A stretch of DNA of 64,000 nucleotides from Lomentospora prolificans (taxonomy: Eukaryota; Ascomycota; Sordariomycetes; Microascales; Microascaceae), in NCBI GenBank assembly GCA_029532625.1, contig JARFXM010000008.1, forward strand, positions 2,046,001 to 2,110,000, in the 5' to 3' direction. The translations under genes were made by a program, and so were the position numbers. The stretch's first letter is position 1. Every line of letters begins with the position of its first letter. Below the pieces are notes generated by a model, which saw nothing but the letters and a program-made list of their open reading frames with translations, did no database searches and was not told where the DNA came from. Shown piece after piece: positions 43,316-55,431 of this stretch.

Positions 43316-45864
43316 ATGTTACGGCAGACTTTGGCTCGATCGGCCTGGCGGACGGGCAGGCATGTCGCCAATGCCTCGAGGGCTTTCTCGGCAACAGTCC
43401 AGCGCCCAGCCGAAGTGGAACTCACAATTGGTACGAAAACCCGTTTATGGATACTCAATTAGTCTTTACTGAGTTGCTAATGCCGTTTTAGATGGGAAGA
43501 AGGTGTCGATAGAAGGTAGAGAGCTTGCCACGGTCGGATGGAAGGCTTTGATGCTAATTTGTCCCTAGCTGGCTCTGCTTTGATTCAGGCGTGTGAAAAG
43601 GCCGGAGCTACTGTACCAAGGTATGTTAACCATCTCGAATCAATTATTCCGTGTCCATATATGCTGATCAATGCCTCTATAGATATTGTTACCATGAGTG
43701 TGCCTTTCCCGACCCCGATTTGTAATTCTCGAGCGAGACAATTTCTAACCTCAACGCCTCGAAACAGAAAGCTTATGATTGCCGGAAACTGTCGTATGTG
43801 CTTGGTCGAAGTCGAGAGGGCACCGAAGCCCGTTGCGTCCTGCGCATGGCCCGTACAACCCGGCATGGTCGTCAAGACCAATTCGCCTCTCGTACACAAG
43901 GCGCGCGAGGGTGTGATGGAATTCCTCCTCGCCAACCATCCCTTGGACTGCCCCATTTGCGACCAAGGTGGTGAGTGTGATCTCCAGGACCAGTCCATGC
44001 GATACGGTGCCGACCGTGGCCGATTCCACGAGATTGGTGGCAAGCGTGCCGTCGAGGACAAGAACATCGGCCCCCTTATCAAGACATCCATGAACCGATG
44101 CATTCACTGCACGCGTTGCATCCGCTTCGCCAACGACATTGCCGGTGCCCACGAGCTCGGTTCCAGTGGCCGTGGCAACGACTTGCAGATCGGAACCTAT
44201 CTCGAGAGGAGTCTCGACTCCGAGATGTCTGCCAACGTCATCGACCTCTGTCCAGTTGGCGCCCTGACCTCGAAGCCTTATGCCTTCCGCGCTAGGCCTT
44301 GGGAGCTCAAGCACACCGAGTCTATCGATGTCCTCGACGGCCTTGGTTCCAACATCCGCGTCGACTCCAGGGGTCTTGAGGTTATGAGGATTCTTCCCAG
44401 GCTCAACGACGACGTTAACGAGGAGTGGATCAACGACAAGACCCGATTCGCCTGCGACGGTCTCAAGACTCAGCGCTTGACCATGCCCCTCGTCAAGAGG
44501 GAGGGTAAGTTCGAGCCCGCCGACTGGGAGCAGGCCCTTACCGAGGTCGCTGCCGCCTTCGCCCACATCAAGCCTCAGGCCAACGAGTTTAAGGTTATTG
44601 CCGGTGAGCTTACCGATGTGGAGTCGATGGTTGCCATGAAGGATCTCGCCAATAGGTTAGGATCCGACAACCTCGCCTTGGATATGCCCTCTGGAAGCCA
44701 GCCCATCCCTCATGGTGTCGACATCAGGTCCAACTTCCGCTTCAACTCCACGATCTGGGGTGTTGAGGATGTCGATGCTATGCTCATCGTCGGAACCAAC
44801 CCTCGCCATGAGGCTGCTGTTTTGAATGCCCGTATCCGCAAGCAGTGGCTCCGTTCCGACCTTGAGATCGCTGTCGTGGGCGAGAGCTGGGAGTCCACCT
44901 TCGAGTTCGAGCACCTCGGTACTGACCATGCGGCCCTCAAGAAAGCCCTCGCCGGACCCTTCGGCAAGAAGCTCCAGGCTGCCAAGCGCCCCATGATCGT
45001 CGTGGGCTCTGGTGTCACCGACCACCCCGACGCCAAGGCCTTCTACGAGACCATTGGTGCTTTCGTCGACAAGAACGCCGCCAACTTCATCACCCCCGAG
45101 TGGAACGGCTTCAACATTCTCCAGAGGGCCGCTTCTCGCGTCGGTGCCTTCGAGGTCGGCTTCGTTACGCCCTCTCCTGAGGTCGCGCAAACCAAGCCCA
45201 AGATCGTCTGGCTCCTCGGTGCCGACGAGATCGACCCCGCTTCCATTCCCCGTGACGCCTTCGTCATCTACCAGGGCCACCACGGTGACAAGGGCGCTGA
45301 GCTCGCCGACGTCGTCCTCCCCGGTGCTGCGTACACCGAGAAAGCCGCTACTTATATCAACACTGAGGGTCGTGTCCAGACGACCCGTGCGGCCACCTCT
45401 CTCCCCGGTGCTTCCCGACCTGACTGGAAGATCATCCGTGCTGCTAGCGAGTTCCTCGGTGCCGCCCTCCCCTACGATGATCTCGCCGCTCTCCGCGAGA
45501 GGATGGTCGAGATCAGTCCCGCGCTCGCTGCCTACGACGTCATCGAGCCCACTGCCCTTCCTCAGCTCAGCAAGGTGCAACTAGTAGACCAGAACAAGGG
45601 ATCTAAGCCCACTGGTCAGCCCCTTAAGAAGGTTATCGACAACTTCTACTTTACCGATGTCATTTCCCGAAGGTATGTGCCACCCTCTCACCTGATCTAT
45701 ACCTATGGTGTGTTGTACGTACGACTAACTCTGCCTCTCCCCCTAGCTCCCCCACGATGGCTCGCTGCTCTGCCGCCAAGGCGACGGGCAACCCCCAAAC
45801 AAATTTCATGGCGCCCGGTATGGAAGAGGACAGGCCAATGGGCCAGATCGCTTACGGCGCGTGA
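43316..45864 (+). CDS. nuo78: NADH:ubiquinone oxidoreductase 75-78 kDa subunit (NDUFS1/Nuo78)
   Basis: Six exons, 43316-43430, 43492-43515, 43569-43620, 43683-43697, 43768-45672 and 45747-45864, giving 742 residues. Exon 1 gives an Arg-rich presequence (MLRQTLARSAWRTGRH, ending SRAFSATVQRPA) and the mature start EVELTID. Across four small exons the protein reads GKKVSIEAGSALIQACEKAG, then PRYCYHE, KLMIAGNCRMCLVEVERAP, and holds the [2Fe-2S] ligand cysteines. HPLDCPICDQGGECDLQD and CIHCTRCIRFAND give the [4Fe-4S] ligands. The large C-terminal part is the inactive molybdopterin-type domain. It is the electron-entry arm subunit of complex I in the mitochondrial matrix. The 15-base exon 4 encodes the YCYH ligand stretch. 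An ORF that begins at 43538 merely reads through introns and is not the true start. Confidence 0.96.
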
Positions 45865-46140
45865 AGTTGAGAGGAGAAAGGGGAAGGGGAATGGCCTCTG
45901 TGAAATAGACTGTTCATTACTATGTTGCTCGGGCTGATCGCATTAAAACCATCCATGTACATAATGTTTCTCTCGGATTCCGGGAACGGGTAGAGGTGGT
46001 GAGGCGAAGTAAAATAAGCATTTCCTTTATGTTATTTTCCGAAAGTGAAGAGAGATGAGAAGCAAGGTTTTTGACAGCTTTTTGCTTTCTTTTTCTTATC
46101 TTTATCTTGATCGTTTCTTAACACTACATATGTAAACTGC

Positions 46141-47239
46141 TTAGCTCCTGTCGTCCTCGGCATAACGGCCAAGGAAGAAGGCGCGGAAATGCTTCTGGCG
46201 ACCAGCCTCAGCAATCTCCTTGACTTCGTCGTCGGTGAGCTTAAAAGAGGGGACTTTTTCAATGTAATTCCTGAGTCTCTCCTCCTTGGAGCTGGTTGTG
46301 ATGGCGACGACACCCGAGTCAATGACCCACCTCAAGCCGACCTCGGACTCGGAGACGCCATACTTTTCTGCAAGCCTCTTGTAGATGGGAACAACGGGGC
46401 CCTCGACGTTCTTCGTGATGGGCGTAAGAGGGCCGTACGCCTCGGTGGTGATACCGTGCTTCTTATGAAAATCGAGCAGCGTTCCGTGCTGAAGGTACGG
46501 GTGAAACTCGACCTGGTTCACGGCAGGCTTGACCTTGGCAGTCTGAAGCACTGCCTCGAGGTGCTCCTGGATAAAGTTGGAGACGCCAATGGAGCGGATC
46601 TTCCCCTGCCTTTGCAGCTCCTCGAGGTCGGCCCAGGCGCTCTGGAGCTTGGCGGGGTCGTAGCGGGCGCGCTCGGTGCCGGAGGACCCGCCGGAGAAGG
46701 GGTGGTGGATGAGGTATAGGTCTACGTAGTCGAGGCCGAGCTTGGCGAGGGAGGCGGCGAAGGTTTCGGGGAGTGGGGCGGAGTAGGAGGAGTATTTTGT
46801 TGTTACGAAGAGGGAGGAGCGGGGGACGTTGGATTCGCGGATTGCTTCGCCGAGTTCTTCTTCGTTGCCGTACACTGTTTTGGGCGAGGGTAGGTTAGTT
46901 ATCTATCGTGAAGGAGAAGTAGTTTTGGGAACTGAATACTTTGAGCTCCATCGAGGTGGAGGAAGCCGGTGGCGATGGCCTTTTTGGTGAGCTCGATTAG
47001 AGAGGCATCTCGAGGGCCGTTGCGGGTTGCGCGTGCGGTTCCGAGGCCGTAGGCGAGCTGCGCATCAAATTCGGTTGGTTAACAACTCGGATGCTGCGTT
47101 ACGGTGCGGGATTCTTGGTGCGCCTTTCGGGCGAAAAGGGTATGCTGGCCATGGCGATGACGGAATAGGATGTCGGACTTACAACTGGAATCTCGTGGCC
47201 GTCGTTGAGCTTGACGGTGGGGATCTTGCTTGCGGACAT
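46141..47239 (-). CDS. Aldo-keto reductase
   Basis: Three exons on the minus strand, 47239-47183, 47057-46940 and 46874-46141, giving 302 residues. It begins MSASKIPTVKLNDGHEIPV and has the AKR tetrad: Asp in HLDGAQMYGNEEE, Tyr in the same motif, Lys in VTTKYSS and His in LIHHP. IRSIGVSNF and VNQVEFHPYLQ are the AKR signatures, and GVVAITTSSKEERLRNYIE is the C-terminal NADP-binding signature (the usual Ser-Lys phosphate-binding region reads TSSKEERL). It should reduce aldehydes or ketones with NADPH in the cytosol; the substrate cannot be read from the sequence. Neighbours do not suggest a pathway. Introns have GTAAGT and GTATTC donors. Confidence 0.9.
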
Positions 47240-48749
47240 GGTTGCGATGTTGGGCTTTATGAATGCGATTTATTACCTGTTAAAGACGGGAAAGACCACA
47301 AGGCTTTGGTTTATTGGTTTAGGGATTGAGAAACCTGGGTGATATGAATTATTCATGAGATATAAGACCAAGACCGAGAGGACCAAGTAGCGAGGACAAA
47401 GACGATGGCGTCAGTCTCCAATTACTAAGAGATAAAAACCAGGGCAAGGAGCCGATAGATATTTCGCTAGGCCGAATATCCGGGGCCAGCTCCTCCGGTG
47501 TCGCTCTAGTCGCAATTCGACATCATTCCGGAAGGAAATCACGTATTGAGGACGACGATTGAGCTCGATTATGCCATGCATGCGCCCAAGAATGTGCATC
47601 TGTCATACAGGAAACAAATCTGCATTCGCTTGGGCAACCTGGGCTCGGGTTTGCAAGATGGCCACTCTTTAATATCTACTCAGCCTTTTTTTTTATACCC
47701 TTGCTCTTCGTTTAAAACGACTTGTTCTGTAGATGGCGCGCTAGAAGTCATATCTGAGCTGCTATTGTTTCAAGGGCGGGCTCGTCTTATCTCATGAGAA
47801 GACCTTGCATAGGAGCAAGATGAGCTACCGTGGAAGCTATCATTTGGGCGCTTTTCTATATAGAGTGCTCAACTTCGCTTTCGAGGTTAAATGTCAGTTT
47901 ACACTTTCATCTCTTGGACTTGCATGCATTGTGGGGCGGACCGAGACGACTCTAGATCCAATGTCCAACGCAAGCGCAGCGTTATTGAACATCTTGGCTG
48001 ACGTGAAGGATCAATTAAATGATCAAGCTTTGTCGATTTTAAGTTCTGACTACAGTGGTCTGGACAGTGTTACACCCAGTAACTTGCGACTTGTTCGCCC
48101 GCCACGGAGCCGGTGTCGCGCATGCGAAAGAACTCTTCTCTAAACGCTGAGAAGTTCATTACTGGACGTCAGGCCAGCCGAGTGCAGGATCTATTAACTA
48201 ACCATGGACCTTCGAAAGTGAAAGACTGTCCCTCCCCTAAGCTGGCCCCGTCCTCATTATAAGACGCCCGTTGAAACCGTTTCTTATTAGGTCATCCAGC
48301 TCGAGATACTTTTATTACAAGACCGCGCATACAATTACTATGCGTCGAGTCCTCCTCGTCGAAGAAACCACGAGAATCCGCAGTGCGGTGCTATCAAGCC
48401 TGGCCTGGCGTTGTAGACTTTCCAGCCACTCTGATAAATGTCGGCATGCCCATAGCTCCCAGTGTGCTGGGCGAATTACCAGCAAAGGCTCAAACAGTGT
48501 GAACGAGCAACTTAGGCCAGGCCAATGAGAGACGAATCGCTACCAGTCTCAGAATCAAGACGGCTCACACTGTAGGCGCAAGCCACAGATTTCTGTGGCG
48601 CGGATGCTGGGTCAAGCCCCACTCAATTCCTGGACCCACACTAAACCTCTCACGCCAGGAACTTTTTCGCTAACCGCGTCTGACTTTGAGGGTAGAAGAA
48701 GGGGGATCTCGAAATCATCAACCCACAACCTTGAAGACACATTTCCAAG
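47240..48749. other. Divergent intergenic region
   Basis: About 1.5 kb between the aldo-keto reductase and mS33 genes. Several ORFs of 60-110 codons show no motif, coding bias or splice continuity. I see no gene. Confidence 0.6.
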
Positions 48750-49263
48750 ATGAGCGTTCCGAGAGCGAGGCTCTTAGAGCTTATGAAGGTATGTCCCACC
48801 GCATTTTATAGGAATTGATGTGCGACCGAAGCTAATCAGAACTACCCTAATTTCCAACAGGCACAATGCCAGGTCTTTGCGACAGTCTATAACCCCGACG
48901 GTCTTCGCCTCGGACACAAGGTCCTTCGACAAAGACTTCGAGGCCCGGCCCTTGCGTCGTACTACCCGAGGAGGTTGGTGACGGTACAACAGATCAACAA
49001 GGCGTTTGGCCCGAATATCGAGACGTGGGATGAGGACGAGCAGGAACGACTGGAGCACATTGAAGAGTACGCTGATACGGCCTATGGCTTCGAAATTGGC
49101 TCTTCCTTGGATTTCCGCTAACCGGCTATGTAGGGTACATGCTAGGGGCAAACGCGCACCCAAGAAGAAGTCGGAGCCTCCTGGTAAGTCGAATCACTAG
49201 ACGGGCGAGGCATGATTGATGCTAACGAGATTTCTCGCAGCAACACCGACCCGGAGGAAGTAA
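48750..49263 (+). CDS. Mitochondrial small-subunit ribosomal protein mS33
   Basis: Four exons, 48750-48788, 48861-49066, 49134-49183 and 49241-49263, giving 105 residues. The text MSVPRARLLELMKAQCQ, then YNPDGLRLGHKVLRQRLRG and PALASYYPRR matches MRPS33 (yeast Rsm27), which always has this motif order and size near 100. The C-terminus is basic (GKRAPKKKSEPP, TPTRRK). It belongs to the mitochondrial 37S ribosomal subunit head. Splice phases agree; the last exon carries only seven codons. Start chosen because it lies directly before the conserved RLLELMK. Confidence 0.9.
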
Positions 49264-49915
49264 ACCAACGATTAGTTTCAAACGAAAAACTACGAATTGT
49301 ACAATAGCCGCGCCGGGTTCGATAGACGTCTTCCGACATGATGTATACATAGATGTTCCAATCAGATGAATTGCATTGCCCAGTCTCGATGACGTCGCAA
49401 AGTCGGGTCGAGTAAATCATCTTTCTACTGGACCTGGACTGTGGTATCTTAGCTTGGTTGAATTTGACTTGTATTGCAAAACCCTCAGTGTCATAGAGGG
49501 CCCACCACTGGTCTCAGTATTTTGTCAAATCGGAAGGAGCAAAGGGCTTATACTCTTCCCAGATAGGATATATCCATATGGTAAGGAAGTTGCTGCTTTG
49601 CTTGCACCTGTGCATGGCTCCTACTGCACCTTCCAGTCATGATCACAGACCTTAATTGATTCACAACGTGCCTTCTAGTCAATATTTCTGCTCTCTGTTT
49701 CTACATCTACTCTGACCACAGCCTGATCCACGTACCCTCTTCATCTCCCCTCTTCCTCATCTGTAGATCTACCTCTACAACCTCCCACCCAAGGGTAAGA
49801 TCTGTCCCCTCACAAGTCATCATCTTCTTTCAGAAATCTATTTTTGATATTCTGATTCCTTGACTTGTTTAATTTCTGTCGATTACAGTCTCCAGAGTTT
49901 TACTGTTTCGCAGCT
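49264..49915 (+). other. Promoter and leader of the Pumilio gene
   Basis: About 650 bases. A leader intron is likely at 49795-49888, with donor GGGTAAGA and acceptor GATTACAG, leaving a 27-base leader before the ATG at 49916. The rest is spacer without ORFs of note. Confidence 0.5.
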
Positions 49916-52545
49916 ATGACAGCTGATCAAAAGGCACCGGCATCATCTCCTGGTGGCTCCGGTCCTATGAGCCAGGCCCCAGAGAAGACCACCAAGCGTC
50001 CATTTCAGGCAGCATTGAACACCCAGGTAAAGTTTCCGACTTCCCATCTACCTACCCACCATTCCTTAAGTCTTTAGTGTCTCCCAGGTGCCTTACTACA
50101 AGTAGCCCTCTGGTTACTCCCCTCTAATCTTACCCGGGCACTGATATCTTCCCCCCTAGGATACGGGACATATGAAGGCCAACGACACCCGAGCTGCTGC
50201 CCACATGAATGCCAGAGTCCCTGGCCAAGGTGGTGTGAAGGTAATCTTTTCCCCTCTCTGTAGAATCAACTGCCTTCAAATCTTATTTACTAACTCTGAC
50301 AAAGATCAAGAACAACCAGGAAAATATTCCATTCCTCGAGTCACATAGCTCTATTGATCTCCTCATGGCCAAATTGGATGAGCAGAGAGAGACTCTTGCA
50401 CAGCAGCACGATACTGTGAAGAGCAAGATGTTCAAAGACTCCGACAAAGGTTTCGTTCCGACCTCCTCGAGCACCTCGGTCCCAGTCACCCCTGCCATCG
50501 AGGGCCTTCCATCCATTGCCCCCATCAATCGACCTGCCAGTGCCGTTCAGTCCGCTGGGGATAGTGACGAAGTCCTCAAGCTCAAGTTGCAGCTAGCAGA
50601 GGCTGAAGCCAAGATTTCAGTCCTTCAGAAGCGCCCTAGCCTGCCCCTCCTTTCTGGCATGGCAGCTGAGCAGTCGCTCGTTCAGAGGCCTTTTGGACTT
50701 ATGTCTACTACTTCTGGCCAGGACCAGATGGGAAGTTGGAACCAAATCCAGGCTCGAACCGAGGCTCCCAATCAATTGAATGGTATGATTAGTCTGCAAC
50801 GTAACAGGACTGGATCAGGTGCTACCTGGTCGAATAACCTCATGCCACCTCCCCATGCGGACACCTCGGCCATTCCGGGCTGGGTTCAAGCAACTGGCCT
50901 TAGCCAGCCTATGGCTGATCCTGTCGTCCAATCATACGGTTTGATGGATTAGCTTCGCGGCCCTGAAAGGCTAACGCCGGACCCAGACCTGGCTTTGCGT
51001 CCCACGGTCAGCCGTCGCGGAGGGCGATGTGGAAACAGAAACTTCACCGCCGGTCCTTTTATTCTCCCAGCCGGGAGCTTCAATGATGAACTGGGTCCAC
51101 ATGGCCTCTCTCTCGGCCAGCTGGGCAGCCCTGGACCTATGATTTCCAGCCCTGGAGCAATTGGTACCGGTCTGTTCTCTCCAGGCTTCCAAGCCCAGCA
51201 AGGCCCGAGTTCTCTTTCGCCTCACGCTATGGAGTTCACTTCAAGTGGCAATTGGAAAAACGAGGTAGGTTCGCCAAATTCTCTTGCCTTCACTGAAAAT
51301 CGGCTAATGTATATTAATTAGGCCGGCTCCAATGAGGGCACAACCTACCTTCCCCCTTCGGAGCCCCTCAACTATCGCCGCCTTCTTGACAAGAACGTCA
51401 ACTGTAACTGGCAGTACATTGTCGACAAGATCGTCTGCAGTAATGACCAGCAAGCTTCCATCTTTCTGCAGCAGAAGCTCAAGGTTGGGACAGCGGAACA
51501 AAAGTTCGCCATCATTGACGCCATCGCTTCTCAGGCCTACCCTTTGATTGTTAATCGCTTCGGAAACTTCCTTATTCAGCGGTGCTTCGAACATGGCACG
51601 CCTGAACAAGTGGCTAAAATTGCTGAAGCGATCCGAGGGAACACAGTCAAGCTCTCGATGGATCCCTTCGGTTGCCATGTTGTCCAAAAGGCATTCGACG
51701 CAGTTTCGGAGGACTACAAGACCCACATGGTTCATGAGCTACTCCAGCGCATTCCGGAGACGGTTATTCACCGCTATGCCTGTCACGTCTGGCAGAAGCT
51801 TTTTGAACTTCGCTGGGCCGATACGCCTCCTCAGATTATGATGTACGTCAACGAGGCTCTCCGTGGGATGTGGCACGAGGTTGCTCTGGGCGAAACCGGC
51901 AGTCTGGTTGTCCAAAACATATTTGAGAACTGCCGAGAGGAGGATAAGGTATATCTTAGACTCTCTGTCCCTTCTTCTGCCGATTTTGAGCTAACTTGTT
52001 AACTTATTTAGCGACCGTGTATTGAAGAGGTCCTTGCCCACATCGACATTGTTGCCCACGGTCAGTTTGGTAACTGGTGCATCCAGCACATCTGCGAACA
52101 TGGTGCCCCGGCCGACCGCAGCCGCGCCGTGGATCACGTTATTCGTTATGCTATGGAGTATAGTCTTGATCAATTTGCCTCCAAAGTTGTTGAGAAGTGT
52201 CTCAAGGTCGGAGGCTCCCCTTTCTGCCAGCGATATCTCGACCAGATTACCAAGCGTGACGACGACCGTCCTCGCCTCCCCATCATTGACATCTCTGCGG
52301 ATCAGTACGGCAATTACCTGATCCAGTGGATTATTAACAACGCCCAGGACCCCGCGCATGTGGAAATTGTAGTTGCCCATATTAGAAAGCACATGGTCTC
52401 CCTTCGCGGCTCAAAGTTCGGCTCTCGAGTCGGCATGCTGTGCACCAACCCAGCCAGCGCTACTCGGCCTGGTCCTGGCGTAGGCCCAGGCATGGGTGGA
52501 GGTCGACATGGTCCCAGATACGGCGGCAACCCGAACTACCGTTAG
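49916..52545 (+). CDS. Pumilio (PUF) family RNA-binding protein
   Basis: Six exons, 49916-50026, 50160-50240, 50305-50938, 50987-51264, 51322-51948 and 52012-52545, giving 754 residues. The N-terminal half is Gln/Ser/Pro-rich with a short coiled coil (LKLKLQLAEAEAKISVLQK). From about 385 to 715 there are PUF repeats with the base-reading helices visible: NCNWQYIVDKI, FGNFLIQRCF, FGCHVVQKAF, ACHVWQKLFE, TGSLVVQNIFE, FGNWCIQHICE, ASKVVEKCL and YGNYLIQWI. The end is Gly/Arg-rich (GGGRHGPRYGG). PUF proteins bind 3' UTRs and control mRNA stability and translation in the cytoplasm. The 48-base intron 50939-50986 (donor GTTTGA, branch GCTAAC, acceptor CCCAG) removes an in-frame TAG at 50950. Which yeast Puf it matches best is not clear by eye. 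Confidence 0.9.
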
Positions 52546-53323
52546 GGAAGGAGGCGCTAGGGAGGGCGGCAGTCTACCGACGGCCTCTTCTCCAGTCAGC
52601 AAGTGATTGGGTCTGATAATATGTCCGTTTCTTTTTACCAGTTTGCATCTTCGACAAGTAATGTTCAGATCAGGAGGCATCCTACGCTCGGCAACCCTTG
52701 CCTTTTCTGAGGGTGTCATTAAGAGTGCATTGGACACACTCATAGTTGTTCGTTTTGTGATCAGCAGAGATTTGGCCTTGGAAGCTTATTAGAGATGCTT
52801 CATGGTTCTCGGCTATGAGCGAGCGAAAATCATTGGTACGACCCTACTCTTCACCCCCTTTCTTCCCGTACCTTTTCGCATATAGCTAGGATTCGCTGCT
52901 AACATGACGCGACTAGGCCAAGTATTGAATCTTTGTCTCTCGATAGTATCGTTGCGGATATATCTTAACTCCGTCAGCAGATAAGGCGCAGTGTTTTCTC
53001 CCCATGGGACGAGACTCATATTGTTTGTCTCTTTTGTTTCTTTTTTTTTTTCTTTGCCTTTTCTGTTTTTACCTTTACAGATAAATGCGAGGCATCGTGT
53101 TATATGCGTTCACCAGCGAAGAAGGACATAGAAGGTGGCGTCTTGTATGTTAGAATTGTTCGGAAGGGGCCGCTCGGCGACCCTAGATCCCCTAGATACT
53201 GGCTTGAGCCATTACAGATTGTTTAACTTCGAGTCAATATCACATTTCATATGAACCCAGATAAGGAATCATATGGGTTGCCACAGAGATATAAGTACAA
53301 AACCTAGTTCAAGGTACGAGTAA
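52546..53323. other. Convergent spacer
   Basis: About 780 bases between the 3' ends of the Pumilio gene and the Pex39-like gene. A T-rich run lies at about 53040-53052. No gene seen. Confidence 0.6.
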
Positions 53324-54342
53324 CTAAGTTGAAGACTCTGACTCCAAATTTAGGCTTTCTACGTCGGGTAGCCCAGGTCCGTTCCCCTTCCGGTCCTCCG
53401 TGGAAGTTCCTGATGACGACTTCTGCTCGGAATCTAAAGGAGGGAACTCTTGGTCAATGGCCGGGGCAGCAAAGGATGTGTTTACTTCATCTGCGCCTAG
53501 GGCTGGAGGGACAGATTCTGACTGTGCATCTACCATGGCTTTTTCCCAAGGCTTCCTCGGGGCCGGGCCGCGAGTACCGAAAGGCTTTGTGGACTATGCA
53601 ACACGTCAGATGGAGCTCAATGCGGAACAAAAAAAAGAAAAACAAGAGCGGTGACACTTACCGGATCGCGAACAATGGTTTCGGGTATCTCTCGCACTCC
53701 AGGGACAGGCAAGCCTTCCTTTATACAACGGATCAGCTCGGCAAACCGCGAAGGATACGCGGGTCCATCGGCAGAGGACTGGTCAGCCGTCGACGCTTCT
53801 CCCGAGCGGTCAATGTAGAGCTCGGCTTTGGGGGCAGCGGCCTGCCAAGCAGGCCGCGAGGAGTCTTCCTCGGCTTGGCTCGGCTCGGACTCCTTCTCGG
53901 AGGCCGCAGGATCGAGCAGGGAAGCCAGGAGACTGGGGTCCGGGGAGGGGTGGTCCGGGTGGTTGGCGAGCCAGGCGGTGTACTCTGGCACGGAAACGGG
54001 GATGCCGATCACCCTGGTGAAGTAGGCGGAACGGGCGAAGCGGATTTTGTGCTCGTCTGGGGTGATGGGGGATTTGGTAAGGGTTGACAGGAGGGTCTTG
54101 TAGGATGTTAGCATGTGATGCAATGCGGGCGATTTGCAGCTACATGCACGCCCTGCCCGCTGCGGGGGATGCGAGAGGCGAGAGGTGGTGAGAGGATATG
54201 GCTATAAGAATCTTACGAGGAATTTTGTATCTTTGGACCAAGGGTATGTGTCGAAGGCGAGAAAGACTCGTTCGTCTGGTTGTTGGGCGGAGGATTGCGA
54301 TGCCGAGGTTGGCGGGGGAGAGGGAGAGGTAGCAGAGTCCAT
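53324..54342 (-). CDS. Pex39-like peroxin candidate with KPWE motif
   Basis: Three exons on the minus strand: 54342-54217, 54096-53662 and 53593-53324, giving 276 residues. The first exon (MDSATSPSPPP, ending FDTYPWSKDTKFL) joins exon 2 at an AAG acceptor preceded by a CTAAC branch site; this border is the least certain. Exon 2 holds YPSRFAELIRCIKEGLPVPG and REIPETIVRDP; exon 3 continues STKPFGTRGPAPRKPWE. The order of an FxELIxxIxxG-type helix, a PG-IP element and an RKPWE motif (KPWE encoded at 53543-53554) matches my recollection of the fungal family containing Pex39 (yeast Yjr012c, human C6orf226), reported to help Pex7 bring PTS2 proteins into peroxisomes. The tail is acidic and polar. 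Function inferred from motif order only. Confidence 0.6.
53543..53554 (-). other. KPWE motif codons of the Pex39-like gene
   Basis: Four codons for Lys-Pro-Trp-Glu within exon 3, preceded by Pro-Arg. This short motif is what links the gene to Pex39 and to the Pex7-contact region described for Pex13/Pex39. Confidence 0.6.
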
Positions 54343-55431
54343 TGTGCGAGAGTCCGATAGGCGGGCTTGAGATGGGAATGGGAAGATATAAACTGGGGTC
54401 TTGAAAGTCAAAGAAGAAGAATAAGATGCGATATAGATTTTCTATCGTACTTGTGAGAATGTTCAGAGACGAGTTGAATATGAGGTGTGAGAGTGAGGTT
54501 TAAAGTGGGACCGAGGTGAGCTTGGAGTATGATGAGACGCCGCAGCAGATTGGCGATTAAGCTCGTGAATCGCCCCGAACTGAATCGAAGGCCCAGATCA
54601 GGCCGCCGAGGCGTCGAAAGGACTCATGAATGGTCAAGACCCGGTCGTTGGACTACACAGTCGTCTACGGGAATTTAGTATTATTCGATTCAACCCTGGT
54701 TCTTCATGCGCCGAGCTTCCATGTCGTGCTCGGCAGGGGTGAGAGAATGCGCATCTTTTGACCGTGACAGCAGACTACAATCGGTCTAAGCAGGGGACTG
54801 AGGATCATGGTCATCCCTGGACATCTTTGTTTGGTTCGTAGGTCTTGTCCCTAATCAAAAGCTACATCATAGAGGGAGCTCAGGGGCCGATGACAATTGC
54901 CAGCCAGATAGATCCATCCGGCTGATGGATTGATGGATCATTGATGTCCGAACACTCTCGCCTGGCTGGCTGGCTAGGATAGGCTAGTTGGCCCACTGGA
55001 GTAGGAATTTGCCCCAGAGCTGCCAGGCCTGGCCGTGGGTCCCCGCGCTGTTTCAGGATGACTAGATCACTAAAGAGTACATTCTACAGCACAGTGCACC
55101 CACCTTGGCCAGCCTGGCCTACGACAGAGGACCCCTAAATTACGGCGTCTCCGCCATTGGCTCGCCACCAGCACACGACTAAGACCCAAATCCCGTGCAC
55201 CAGCCACACTGTCAAGCCAGTCACCAACGTTCCAGAATGAATCTTGCTTTCCCGCCTTGGCTTTTCGGGAATCGTTCCCGCCTCACTTTATTCTTGACGA
55301 AACTTCGCCCGCAACCCGTCCTTTCATTCTTCAAATATCCTGCGCCGTCGCCCGCCCTAAAGCCCGGAATCCTTCATTCTCACACCTGCCCACAAAGGCC
55401 TTCCCAACACCGCCCGAATAAATCAATACCA
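54343..55431. promoter_or_regulatory. Divergent promoter region, Pex39-like / Ptc5-like
   Basis: A 1.1-kb region between two divergent starts. It contains TGGCTGGC words at about 54961-54976 and several GGCCAGCC words to 55110. No ORF with motifs. The plus-strand frame upstream of 55432 is open from 55195, but the presequence fits a start at 55432. Confidence 0.5.

Noticed and set aside
43538..45937. 799-codon ORF as the complex I gene
   Set aside because: It reads through three introns at its start and one at its end. The true text (PRYCYHEKLMIAGNC) and the presequence appear only with splicing.
50950..50952. In-frame TAG making the Pumilio gene a pseudogene or a readthrough case
   Set aside because: A 48-base intron with a CTAAC branch site and a CAG acceptor removes it and keeps the frame.
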